A stretch of 64,000 nucleotides of DNA from contig JAZKJV010002626.1 in the NCBI GenBank assembly GCA_037367405.1, forward strand, positions 310,001 to 374,000, given 5' to 3'. The notes beneath the pieces are model-generated. The model did no database searches and was not told the origin of the DNA. It worked only from the letters and a program-made list of their open reading frames with translations. Made by a program: the position numbers and the translations under genes. Every line of letters begins with the position of its first letter. The stretch's first letter is position 1. This DNA comes from Ottelia alismoides (lineage: Eukaryota; Streptophyta; Magnoliopsida; Alismatales; Hydrocharitaceae). Of this stretch, positions 30,611 through 42,593 are shown piece by piece.

Positions 30611-31205
30611 AACGACAAAGAAGGAGGTGCAGGAGGTGGAGGAGGAGGTCTGAAGGGATTTCTGAAGATATGGAAAGTTTCAGTTATTGCAAATTTTTTT
30701 CTTATTATTTGTAAACTCATCTTTCTTCTCTTATGATTTTAATAAAATACTTGTAATTTTTTTTAAATTAATTCATGTCAAGTAGTACGTTGTTGAGTTC
30801 ACATATGTCAATGGTAAATGATGTTGAGCACACTCTCAATTTCTTTATATTTACGATAATATTGTTGATATGTCAATTATAAATATTCTAAGTACGTATC
30901 AATAATGAAGAATATAATTAAAAATAGAGATATACTTCACATTTTACAATAACGTTATCGGGGAAAAGATGAGATCACGAAGCTCTAGCGATAGATCAAA
31001 AAAATTGTGATGAAGGAAAATATTGAAATCCTATTAAATTTATTTTTTTAAATTATTTACAAAATTCCTCAAATGTCCTCATTCACATCTAATGAAAATA
31101 ATAATAATTTGTAGTATCCGGTAGTATTGAAATAGAATTATAGTATTAACGGGGTGTATTTTGTAAAATGGCCATCTCCAAGTCGGCACCTCAGGTGATG
31201 ATTTG

Positions 31206-31337
31206 GCACCTCAGGTGATGATTTGGCACCTCAGGTGCCGATCGATACCTATTTTTTAAATTTTTTTCCTCCATGCTTATTTAATTAATTAAGATTTTTT
31301 TAATAATTATTTAAAAAAAATCCCGTATTATAATATA
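31206..31337 (-). repeat. Right terminal inverted repeat
   Basis: Inverted partner of 29909-30025, with matching CCATGCTTATTTAATTAATT and poly-T blocks. The outer edge is near TATTATAATATATT. Confidence 0.75.
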
Positions 31338-33074
31338 TTGGTATACTATACCTATAATATAATTTCATAAAATTGTTTTACCTACAAATACAATCATAAA
31401 AATACAAAAAAAAATATACAAAATGTATTTTATAATGATATGAATATATAAATACATAAATATAATATTTAATACAAAATAAAAATAAAATATGTAAAAT
31501 ACATGTAAATATACCTATATTTACACCTGTAAATATTATCAAATAATAAATAATGTTGTAAAAATAAATAAAAATATCTGAAAATAATTTATATAATATT
31601 AGAGAATTCATGTTTTAGTTTTATTTTATAAAATATTTTATTATTTTTATTGAGTTTACATGTATTTCTAATTTTCTTTTGTCTTGACTTTGTCCATGTG
31701 ATCCGATTAGGACACAACTTTTGTTGACCTCCCGGTCAAAGGTACCCACCCCTACTTTGACTTGTATCAGAGCGTTGACTCCCCTTCTCCCATTTCTACA
31801 CAATCTTCCTCACCTTCTTCCACGTCAAGCTCCTCACATCTCTGAATCTCACTCAACCCTCTTCTACGCCACAATCTTGGACTCCACCAACCCATTCTTC
31901 TTCATAGAAACATTATCATGAGATGAACTACCACCATAGGTATAAAAATCTGCCTCCATTTACATTTTGTGTTTTGATCCCTTCTTCGACCATTGTGACC
32001 CCAATTAACCACATAAGGAACGAGCTCTTGGTGACAACAAGATAAACTTGGATTGGGCATTGAGGATAAGGTGGTTGAGAGGTAGATCTAGCCATCGTCG
32101 AAGCATCTCTGATGAGGTTCCCTCTGCTCTAGGTGTCCCATGTTGAGATGTTAGTTTTGGTTTAATTAGTTAGAATTTTAGTTCCTTAGAATAGTTCTAG
32201 GCTTAGTTTAGTTTGATTTCTTTTAGTTTTGTGTGATTTAACAAATTTGTAGTTCATTGAAGCCTTGAGCTCCGGCCAGTGTGTTCCCATGACTCGTCAG
32301 CACCCCCATCTCATTGCTCATCAAGTTTTCCATCTAATCCTCCATCTAGAACGCCCTGATCTTACCTAGGTTAGGATCACAGATTTGTAATAACCATCCT
32401 CACTGGAGATCACGTCCTCTAGCTCATCCCATGCGCATTTCAAGTTCATCCTGGGTTGAGGACACAACCCTCAAGCCCTAGATTTTTTATGCAAGCGAGA
32501 AGCTCTGAAGTACCATTGGGGTGCGTAATCAAGTGAAAAACTCAAACCTCAGAGCTAGAATGAAGGAGACTACTCCATCCTTCTATGATAAGATCTAGAG
32601 AAGATTCCTACAGGTGCGGCGAGCTTCCTAAATGCCAAGGAGCTGACCATGAGGTCTGGTGGTGACCGGAGTCGGGAGTAATCAAGAATCAAAGGAGAAC
32701 ATGAAAGGTTTTCTTCCCTATTATTCCTCATCCTTTCATCTCCATCCAATCGAAAAGTAGGCCCTGATCTAATCTAGGACCTCCATTTGAAGCAAAATGA
32801 CACCCTCCTCCAACCCCTGTATTTAAGTGGCAGACACGTGGATCCACAAGAGCCGTCCATCTCTGTGCACGCCTCTCGCATGCGCCATGCATGGGTATAT
32901 TGCACTTAACATCTATTGCTTTTGTATTTAAAGTTTAATATTGTAAATACAATATTAAGGGTAAATTTTTTTGTATTTGCAATGTGGACACTATAGTTAT
33001 GAGATACTGCACTTTAGTTCCTCTGCCTCACGTATAGCACCACGTGATGCGTTGTGGATTTTGCATATTGACAA
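31338..33074 (+). repeat. Probable G2 LTR, second segment, undefined spacer
   Basis: AT-rich to 31680, then moderately GC-rich, leader-like DNA (31690-32900) with no credible frame. A CACGTGGATCCA segment near 32834 and a minus-strand TTAAATAC box near 32820 recall LTR promoter regions, so a minus-strand LTR piece is also possible. Nothing else is supported. Confidence 0.3.
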
Positions 33075-34824
33075 ATTGATATTTCATCATATTTATTCAT
33101 TTATTTTAGTTTGAAATCCCTTATAAAACAACACTAGTTATCAATAAATCTCTCCTTTTACTAACCCTCATTCTTATGTAAATATGGTATATTTATCACT
33201 ATTTTTAACTATGTATATAAATTATTTAAACCATGCAAAAACATCATAAATAAGCTATTTATTTACTAATATTTTTTATTTCAAAACCATTTTAATTTAA
33301 ATCATTTTCTATTTTATTTTTAATTTATTTATATTTTTAATCATTATTTGCCATTTAGCGATTTTGTCTTGTAGTTGGTTGTGCTCCCATTGCCTAAACA
33401 CAGGTTTGTGGACCTAGGTCAACTCTCCATATTCCAAGCCCGCATGCATGAGCATGTCCGCCGCCAATTCTTCTCCTATTTTCCTTTTTAATCTGGTCAA
33501 TATCTGCACCTGATTTCTTGTCCCATCTTTTAGCCCGAGTAACCAACTCCGTCGCCAGATCACTAATCCCATCCTTCGAGCCTCAATTTGCACATTATTT
33601 AATTTTCAAAACTTGTTGTACATGTGCCTTTTTATAGAACCAGATCTTAAATTTTCATGGTTGATTCGTTTTTATGTGATTTTCATGCCCGAGATTGATT
33701 TTGGTGAGCTAAGCGGTGATAGAGCGAAGCTCCTGCAATCAATAGAGAATAAATTTCATCGGCGATCACGATCCACGTTCGTCGCTGGAGTTCACTAGTG
33801 GAAGACCACACTTCTCTCCACGAATCGAGGCTATGACCCTTTTTTTACCATTGTAGTTAGTAGTGGGTAACACTGTTTTCATTCTTTTCATTTAATTCTG
33901 CATTTTAATTCTTTATTTAGTGTAACCATTCATCTTCATCAGCCTTTGTCTTCTTGATAAGAGGTGCTCTGATCATCTAATTCACCATCTGAACACCGCT
34001 TCACGTCACCCACACCTTCTTCATCTTCTTTCACGGTCTGAACACCTCCAGATTACATCGGTTCTTGAGTCTGATCTCCATCCAATCGCCGACTATCAAA
34101 GGTCCCCATCCACACATCATTTCTCCTGACTTTAGTCAAATAATAGCTGTCGGAGCTTCTCCTCCCAACATCGAACCTTTTTCATGTGGACGAAGCATTC
34201 TGGAGCATGAGACCGCGATTTAGAATCCAATTTCCAATTGTAGGTAGCCTAAGTCTCTAGATTTGCTACCGACCATCGTTGCACTTCATTGCGAGATCTA
34301 GAGGGTTGAGAGCAACAGCAGGAGCTTATTCTGACCTTCAGAAGGTGGATCGAGTTTGGATAGGCTAAGAACTAACTGATCAAATATCACCTCGTCTCAC
34401 ATTCATCATAGTTCTTGCAATACCTTCCAAAATCGCACGATCAAGAACAGGTCCGCTAGATTTGATCCATATCATCTGTTCCCATAGCAGAATCCGATTG
34501 AAGCCACCATATCACATTACAATCATGGGATTGATCATGCACATTACACACTATCGGTGACCATTTTTGTCTCAGTCCCTACATGTTTCTTATTTTGTGA
34601 ATATATACTCGCATGGACATGTGTTGGTTTATTATTTATTGAATAATTGCATGCTAGTCTTTTTTTATTTATTTTCACTGTGTATAAGTCCTATTTGAAT
34701 TGTTCAACATATGTAACACATGACATTCTCGAAAATTGCAATAAAGGTACCGGTATTACTTTGTTATTCTCTGGTCAATTAAAATTAAATAATTCCCTCG
34801 AGGTTCGTACCAGTGCATATCAGT
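33075..34824 (+). repeat. Third Gypsy LTR fragment (host of copy B)
   Basis: The stretch TATTCATTTATTTTAG followed by AAATCCCTTA repeats the start of the G1 LTR (about 9900-9935). A GC-richer leader-like part (33360-34520) follows, then AT-rich DNA up to the Copia insertion at 34825. No PPT or integrase precedes it. Coding potential is not credible. Confidence 0.45.
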
Positions 34825-37472
34825 TGTTGGAAATGCGAGCCCTCGGCGAGCCATTATGCACTAAATGTTATTGCAAATATCATTCCCTAATCTGAAGTAA
34901 AGAATAACTAAGTTTCATAATAGGTCCCTTAGTCTAATTAGGGTTATGTACCATGGCCACCTTAATGATCATACAGTTATTGATTCAATTATTGAATCAT
35001 AGAGTCTGACGCTTGGATGAATATCTAAAGATTTAGATTGAGGACTCATCAAGCAACGCCAAATGATTGTTAAGAGATGATCTCCAGCCTGAGTAGGAGA
35101 TGGCAATCCTTTCTCATTTCGCTGATATCTGACCGACCTCTTGATGCAGGTCCTCTGCATGAGAATAGAGATTCTGATCTGTCAAATTAGTTAGGTCAAA
35201 GAGTTGACTTAACGAGATCGAGATAACAAAAGACCTATGTCGTATCATGTCACGATATAGGCACACATTCTCTAATCAATGACAGATGTATTACTATACA
35301 TTTAAGTATGTACATTTGGAAGACCAATAGGTTGATGACCTAACCAAGGTCTATACACCAGCGCGCTGGTGTGCATGCAAGAGCATATGAGTAATACGAT
35401 CTCTCAAAGGGATCATACAAGTTCATTGCTGAACCGGAAGAAATGAGCTCACTCATGAGATATTGGGAAGAATCAAATTCCACGTGCGGTCGTCTCGCTT
35501 TGGAAGCTTGATTGAAGTTATATGATTTGATATATGCTTTTGTAAAGTATATGATCAACACCTATGTATGATATATGCTTTTAGAAAATGTATGATCGAT
35601 ACCGACTCCCAATGATCTAATGAGAACCTTAATGATAAAATTCTGAAGGAGATAGTCTACAAGAGATCTAACTTTAGATTTGTTCTGGGTCTTTCAGAAT
35701 GCAAGATGTACGTGTATTTGGAATGCTTAAGGGTGAAGTGATCGTAAACGATTGTATAACCATGACACTTCCATTCCGAGGGAGTAATGAAACAAGTCTA
35801 CATTTGGTGACTCCTCTCATAGAGAAGAAATCTGATCTTAGTCGAACTGGTGGACATTGATCTGAATGTGATTCATATGTAATGAGAAGATTAGATTTGT
35901 AGTCTTGATTTAATCAAGCATCTATGGGAGGTTCACAAGATCTGGATTTGAGATGTGGTCTCAATATCCAAGTCACTATAGGTGATACAATACAACCACC
36001 ATGTCCTTATCTCCAAGTATCTGCAGAGAAAGCGTATTATCCTTGACAGAGTTCATGGATAATTTCATTGTTGATATTTATTTATCTGATCATTGAGATA
36101 TTGATAATTAAATGTGATTTAATTGTCATGAGTAATATGAGTTTGATTTATATTATTAGGAGAGTTATCTGAGATAATTAGATGTGAGTTAATTATCAAA
36201 GATGTGAATAATGTGAATGTGATTGGTATTATTTGAGCACATGAGAACAGAGATCCAAGATGATTAAATGTGATTTAGTTATCATGGATATGAATATTGT
36301 GGATAGAACTATCCATAGTATTTAGGTATATTATAAACGTGAATTATAATATATTAGATAGAGCATATTATGATTTGTATTTGTTAATTAATTATTTATG
36401 TGAATTGGATTCACATTAAATGATTAATTGAAAATATAATTACATTTTTGTTTTGGGCTGTGAATGAGATTCACATAATTTCAATGGCATGTTTAATATT
36501 TTCCACAAGATAATTGGAATTATTTTTTGTGAAAATATTTTTGACAAGAGATCATGATATATCATGAGATAAAGAAATCTCATGATAATTTGAGGAGATA
36601 GACCTATTCCTCCTAAGAGGATTGTATGACCACAACACTTCATAAGGAGAGGAGTAGCCATCCCCCCTTTTGTAGGGAAAGAGGTTAGTCTCCTCTTTGT
36701 CTTATCTCTAGTCAAAGGTGATTTAATTTGAAATTAATTTCGTTGATTTATCAATATAAATGAATTTAAATTAAATTATTCGTTATTGTATTTTTACAAC
36801 ATCATAGACATTTAAACAAACACAAATCAATCTCAACCATTGATTTTGTGTTGTCCATGGATTAAGATCCATGGATCCCAAACCTCTACATAAGAAGAGG
36901 CACCCCGTGCTCATTGAGTAACAACATTACGATAACGAAATATTCTCTCTCCCTCTCTCTCTGCATGCCAAATGCTCTCTCCCTCTCTCTCTTGTGGCCG
37001 TAAACCATGGAGCCCTTGAGAGAGTCGTCGTCACCATAGCATGATCGTTATGTTGCCGGAGTGTTTGCTCATGGATCTCCGTCTCCTTTGGTAGGCCTCG
37101 CTCATGAAGAAGATGTCAGATCTCGTGTGACGAGATCTAGAGATTCGTCGCTTGGATCAGAAACATGGATTGCGAGGAGCATGCATCTCATCAACACGCT
37201 CGCAGGCGTCTCCTCCGTTGGATCGGACTTGAGATATGAAGTCTCTTCGTTTAGATACTCGATTGCAACCACGCTTCAAGAGGTAACCTTAAAACATAAT
37301 AGTGGTTTAGTTGAAATGATCCGAGAAAGGTTCTTGGATCATGTGGTTTTATCACATTAAATATTTTTAAATTCCACTTCATCGAGCACTAGTGCGACTA
37401 GTCGCTCCCAATCGCATATGATGCAATCCTCATGCTTCCGTCATGCGCTCAGGGATCTCCCCAGATCCTTTA
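34825..37472 (+). repeat. First LTR of copy B
   Basis: It runs TGTTGGAAATGCG...GATCCTTTA, 2648 bp; the final CA has become TA. The TATA box is mutated to TACATAA at 36887. The iteron pair lies at about 35528-35605. It looks about 92-93% like the second LTR over sampled stretches. Confidence 0.93.
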
Positions 37473-37474
37473 AG

Positions 37475-37487
37475 TGTTATCAAATCA
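37475..37487 (+). other. Decayed primer-binding site, copy B first unit
   Basis: TGTTATCAAATCA corresponds to TGGTATCATAGCC of the second unit but has lost several pairing bases. Confidence 0.6.
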
Positions 37488-38537
37488 AGGTTTGAGGTTT
37501 TGAATACGATCCATGAACCTAGAAAGACTAGGGCTCGTTAAGGTTCGTGAAAGTTTAATCGCATTTCAATTTTCGCAGCCCTATTTTGTGATAAATATTG
37601 ACCCTGTTTAAAACGTTTAAACACAAAATTTTCAATTGGATAATGTTCCCCATTAATTAATTGCATACTTTATCGAGAACCTCGTGATTGTCATTTAATT
37701 TTATAGAAATTAATGGTTAATTTTTTGAGATAATTCTTTATAAATATTTGTGAAATATTTAAAGATGATAATTGTTTGACTAAATGACATTGCCTCAACA
37801 AATAATTGATTAGATGTGATCTATATCATAATTTGGTTACATCATACACTTTCCAACAAACATGTTGCTTGAATAGGTTTGGGGAATAGTTTAACAAATC
37901 TCCTTATAATGTTAATTAAAGTGGTTTTGATTACTACTATATGGTATAACTTAGGTTGAAAAACCGATTATCATCTCAAGTACAAAATGATCGACTTGGC
38001 ATTATCGTTTCATAAGACGGGTATGGTGTCTAGTCGGGGAGCGCTGGGATAGCAGGTTACACCGTGTGCGGTCTGTCCCACCCACATCGGTACTGGCCAT
38101 GACAACGGGTAGGGAACCGATAATGCTTGAGAGATGAAGATGTATTTTTCTAATTATTAAAATTTGAAATAATAGGTATTTGAGATAATACCATATTTCA
38201 ATTAACAATTTAAAATGTTTGTTGGATATTAATTGGATCATTAATTTAATATGATTAGACTAATTGGAATCCAATTAGAACACTCTATTATGAACAGAGA
38301 TGTTATTTCCCTTGGAAGAATTAATTACGTGAATATGATTCACAGTAATTAATTAAAATTTGAACATGATATAGAGGATCACATAAGTAACATCCATGGT
38401 CTCCCGTCAAGGCAAAGGGTCCCGTCGTCAGAGATTGTATGTCGAAGACGCCTGTCCAAAGTGACAGCTCCTGCATACAAGCCATTTGGACCGGGCTCTT
38501 TGCTTCTCGAAAGAGTTAGGACGTATGCGTAGTGACC

Positions 38538-38574
38538 CCAATATCGGGTCCTCATATTATTGGGGCGACATTGG
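38538..38574 (+). other. Conserved leader hairpin (copy B, unit 1)
   Basis: CCAATATCG and CGACATTGG arms around 19 nt. One T-to-C change turns an A-T pair into an A-C mismatch. Confidence 0.5.
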
Positions 38575-38801
38575 AATGCACAGAACAAGTTGTATTCCTG
38601 TTGATGGTTGGTTCACTTAATGACGGGTCATCATCTTAGGGGTGGTGGGCTCCGGTGTTAACGACTGATTTGGGAGATGCAAGTTGGACTAGCAAAGCAG
38701 AATGTGCTCCCGCTTCTTTTTATCCGAGTTACAGGTTCTCATACTATTGGGATGTAACAAAGATAAGAAAGGAGATGCCAGATATTGCTTGAGATATATT
38801 G

Positions 38802-38946
38802 GTAAGTATATCTCTTACATTGAAAGTGATTAAGGGAATGAACTTTAAATGTTGAGAAGGCAAGACAACTTTGATATAAAAATTCCTAAATCAAAGTAAA
38901 ATATGTGTATATATTTATATATCTTTATGCAAATTTCTTACTTTAG
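38802..38946 (+). other. Intron-like segment in the Copia leader (copy B, unit 1)
   Basis: A donor G/GTAAGTATA at 38802 and an acceptor TTACTTTAG ending at 38946 frame 145 nt. In unit 2 the donor reads ATAAGTATA (46561) and would be dead. Confidence 0.35.
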
Positions 38947-39800
38947 ATAATCCTTCATTAAAACCACTCAGTACTTTACTCAATAATAACCAGTATAATA
39001 TCATGGATTGGATCCATGATCAAGATATTGTACTTGCAGTTGGACACACAATGTATGTGGTTGCAATATGCAAGTTTCCTCATAATAATGAGGAATGACA
39101 ATTAAATGGACAGTAGGCCAACAACCTAGGATTTGTATGTCTTGATCTCTCATCGAATGTACTTTGGAAGTGACATGTCGATGATGATCATAATTGTCAA
39201 ACAATCCTTGTAAAATTTTAGAAGATGTTTAGGCATACATATGTGCTCTCGACATTTAATCATGAATGACATGGTTCACTACATCATGCAGAATGGTGGC
39301 TCTATAAGAGATGATGTATTCAAATGTTTAAGTACCTACCTGAACCTAAGTCTTTAAGAGTTAAGATGTATGTAGATTTGATTAGTGTTATCATTTGACT
39401 ATCTCTACCCTAGTCATTCATGAAGCTTCATAATATTCATATTGTATGAATTGAATGAAGCATGTATAAATGTTGTAGTACTCTTATATTGAAATCTTTT
39501 TGAATTCAACATATGAGATCCTTTGTCTTAAGCAATGGTTGTGTATACATGAAAGGAGCGCAATGGAAGCATGGGTCGAACCCAAGTTAGAAGGAAAGTC
39601 AAAGAGTTAATTGTACTTCTTTGGTTTCCACATATATAGCATCCAAAGAGTTGGATGAATGCCAATACTGCAACAAGCTGATGTATTGATAGTATTACTA
39701 TCAAGTCTGTCTAGGATACTTAGAGAAGGACTCAGATAGTACACCATTATAATGAATAATCTACATTTAATCATTGAAATTATTTGTCTTATTTGATAAG
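38947..39800 (+). pseudogene. Copy B gag region remnant
   Basis: Homologous to copy A 862-1700. No continuous frame remains. The antisense open stretch at 39001-39204 has a counterpart at 46760-46963, but that reflects shared DNA rather than a gene. Confidence 0.5.
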
Positions 39801-40049
39801 ACCAAAGTCTAATAATTGTATCTCATTCTTCTAATAACACTTGCAATTGGTTACATATGTTTTAGAAGACTAGAAAATTTAATCTTAAGGTTTAAATATT
39901 CATCCACATGGATATTGATGCAATTGTTGCAGCAAGCTCTATTGGATAAATAGACTTCATAATTTCAGTGGGAGACCCATAGTCTTAGAGAATGTCTCTA
40001 TGACCTGGATATTAGACACTCATAGTTTATTTCTAAATGTCAGAAATAA

Positions 40050-40111
40050 ACACGAATTCTGAGATAGACCTCTCATAAAGACACGAATTCTGAGATAGAC
40101 CTCTCATAAAG
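40050..40111 (+). repeat. Perfect 31-bp tandem duplication
   Basis: The unit starting ACACGAATTCTGAG occurs twice in direct succession (40050-40080, 40081-40111) without mismatch. Copies A and C have it once. Confidence 0.95.
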
Positions 40112-40254
40112 AGTTACGATGGACATATTTCAGAAAGTAATCTAGCATCTAGAGGTCTCCACTAGATTATAAAATTAATGATGGTTCATCAATATTTCTA
40201 GATTACTAAAAATTAAACCTTAAAAGTTCAATAGGAGGATAAAGATCATTTGAC

Positions 40255-42370
40255 AATGATCTGGCATCAAATCTTGGACATATGTCTTTGATGAGATCAA
40301 TAGACTGGTAAGATTTGATACCTTAGATTATCTGAAATTTCAGATCTTACATACTTGTGAATATTGCATTCAAAGTAGAAAATTTCTAATACACCCTTCT
40401 CTGAGAATGTGGTTAGATGCCAAAGTATTCAAGATATCATACATATTGATGTATGTGGATCATCTATACCATAATAGACATTGATGACATGTGATATCAT
40501 TTGATGATTATTAGTGATATGAGATTTCTTTCCTTCACCTTAGAAAGCTTTGAAATGGTCAAAGATTTCATAATTTTGGTTCAGAACCAAAGTTTGAAGG
40601 AAGATGAAATGAATTTGATCTACCCTAGGTAGATTGTACCTATTAGATGAATTCAATGAATACCTTATAGAGTAAGGAATATCATTCTTATCTCAATCTT
40701 CCTAATACACCTAAAATCAATAGAGTCGTAGGGAGATAAAATCGATCATGTGTGACATGATTTTATCAATGATTAATATTAGCATAATTACCTCTTAGTT
40801 TCTAGGGTATATATGTAGAAGAGACTACAATATATATCCTTATAAGGTTCCATGTTAGTATGCTGGAATCATGCATCGGAGAATGCTACTTCATTAGGAA
40901 AATAAAGGATGGTATTGGATACCTACTTTATGACCTTGAGATTCTTAAAAGATCTCATCTCTAAGGATGAGATTCTTAGAAGATGACTCTTTTAAGAATC
41001 AAGATGAAAATGAAGTAAAGGAACTCATATAATATTGAGAAGATAATGAGGCTCCTAAATTGGAAACTAAAAGGACAATTAAAGATGAAACACTCATACC
41101 TCTTCAAATGAGTATGAGGATGGAATCCATATGTCAGAGAAATCTGACAATGATGGAACTTTATGTGATGATTCTTCTAAAGATCATGTCATGGAAAGAT
41201 GGATGTTAGCAATAAAGTCTATAGTAGACTTCATATGAAAGTGTTGTATATGGACCCTTCTAGGATCCACCTATATGGGTAAGACGAGTTAAGGTGTAAA
41301 TGGATCTTCAAGAGAAAGAAGGAACCTGACGAGAGTAGAGAATTTCAAAGTATGGCTCGTAGCCATGAGCTACACACGAAAGAGAAGGCATTACATGCGA
41401 TGAGACTTGCTCTTCAGTGAACATGCTTAAACCCATCAGAATATTGCTAACTATATCTGCATAGGTTGAATATGACATCTTCGAGATATGAGCCAAGATT
41501 GCATTCCTCTATGAATACCTCTCTGAGGATATTCATATGAAGTAGCCCCAGGGCTTCATAGTTGAGGAAAGCAAGTTGTGCAAGCTGAATAATTCCATCA
41601 GTGGACTCGAATAAACTTATTTTAGTTGGAACATAAGATTTGATGAAATCATTAAGGTTATGATTTCAAATAAATTCTTGATGAACCATGTGAAGCTTAG
41701 TGGGAGTGCCATGTGTTCATCATGCTGAATGTATATAATATCCTAATCATTTGGAATGATATAAGGATAATAATAAGTGTTTTATAGACTATCTATTCCA
41801 TACCTTGAGATGTGATCCCGAGGATACCTCTTAGATCTTAGTTCTGAAGCTGTTCAGAAGCAAAGAGAAGAGGACATTAGAATTGTCACATTAGTTGTAT
41901 ACCTTGGATATATTCTATTCTTGGGAAAACCCAAGGAAGGCTTCCTTTCCTTAAGATAGGGTACTGACCTATCTATAAGGATAGCACCTCGAAGAGTTGA
42001 GGAAGTGAATGCTAAAACTAATTGCCCTTGTGCATCAGTTACGAGAAGTCAGGTGCATTCTATATATATGTACAAAAGTCATATGTCTGCAACACAATGG
42101 GATTAGTAAACTGTTGCTAATCCTACTAAGGTGATAAAACCCTTGATTGCATTAATAACAAAATCTTCGAAGATGACAAGACTTTAGAGATAGTGATCTC
42201 TAAGTATTATCTTCAAGAGCTTAAGACTTTATAGATGGAGATTTAAAAGGTCTTAATTGCAGATACCTTATGAGATAGAGATCACCGGGAATAAGGGAAT
42301 TCAGATAAGGATAATAAAAATTATATACTGGTTATAATAATTACTGAGCTATAGTATAGAGGACACTATA
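40255..42370 (+). pseudogene. Copy B pol remnant (integrase, RT, RNase H)
   Basis: GAG-preintegrase text (TGGCATCAAATCTTGG near 40261, LIHIDVCGS equivalent near 40440), the integrase core region (40.47-41.05 kb), RT (41.29-41.85 kb, catalytic box degraded near 41720-41740) and RNase H (41.9-42.36 kb) follow in the same order as in copy A and at matching spacing. Numerous stops and frameshifts occur. No open block longer than about 60 codons in the sense direction remains. Confidence 0.75.
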
Positions 42371-42593
42371 ACTAACAAAATTGAGTATTGGTTGCATAAA
42401 ATGCAACATTCGTATTGGATGCAAGCGTTGTTGCTGTAGATATGGAAGTGTCGTAAAAGAACTTGGCGTAGTATCTCGGGAACAGAGTGCTTGATCAGCA
42501 TACCTAGCTATTTTTTTGAATATCATATGATTGTCACATGAGTATAGGTTTACATAATTATCCCATTAATGCCTCTTTGGGCTAGTGGGAGAT

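Larger units (their letters stand above)
29909..31337. mobile_element. 1.43-kb long-inverted-repeat element
   Basis: The left arm (29909-30025) and right arm (about 31206-31337) are inverted copies of each other over roughly 115-130 nt. Both contain AATTAATTAAATAAGCATGG (or its complement), a poly-A/T stretch and TAGGTATCGATCG, then GCACCTGAGGTGCCGATTTGG units. Between them lie more palindromic units, a TATA-like box, a proline-rich frame and AATAAA signals. The architecture suggests a non-autonomous DNA transposon that carries its own transcription unit. No transposase and no clear target duplication were found, so the superfamily is open (Mutator-like is a guess). Confidence 0.7.

Noticed and set aside
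31690..34520. Possible single-copy gene in the moderately GC-rich stretch
   Set aside because: No frame above about 65 codons, no exon-like pattern or protein motif. Composition and order of blocks match Gypsy LTR leaders.
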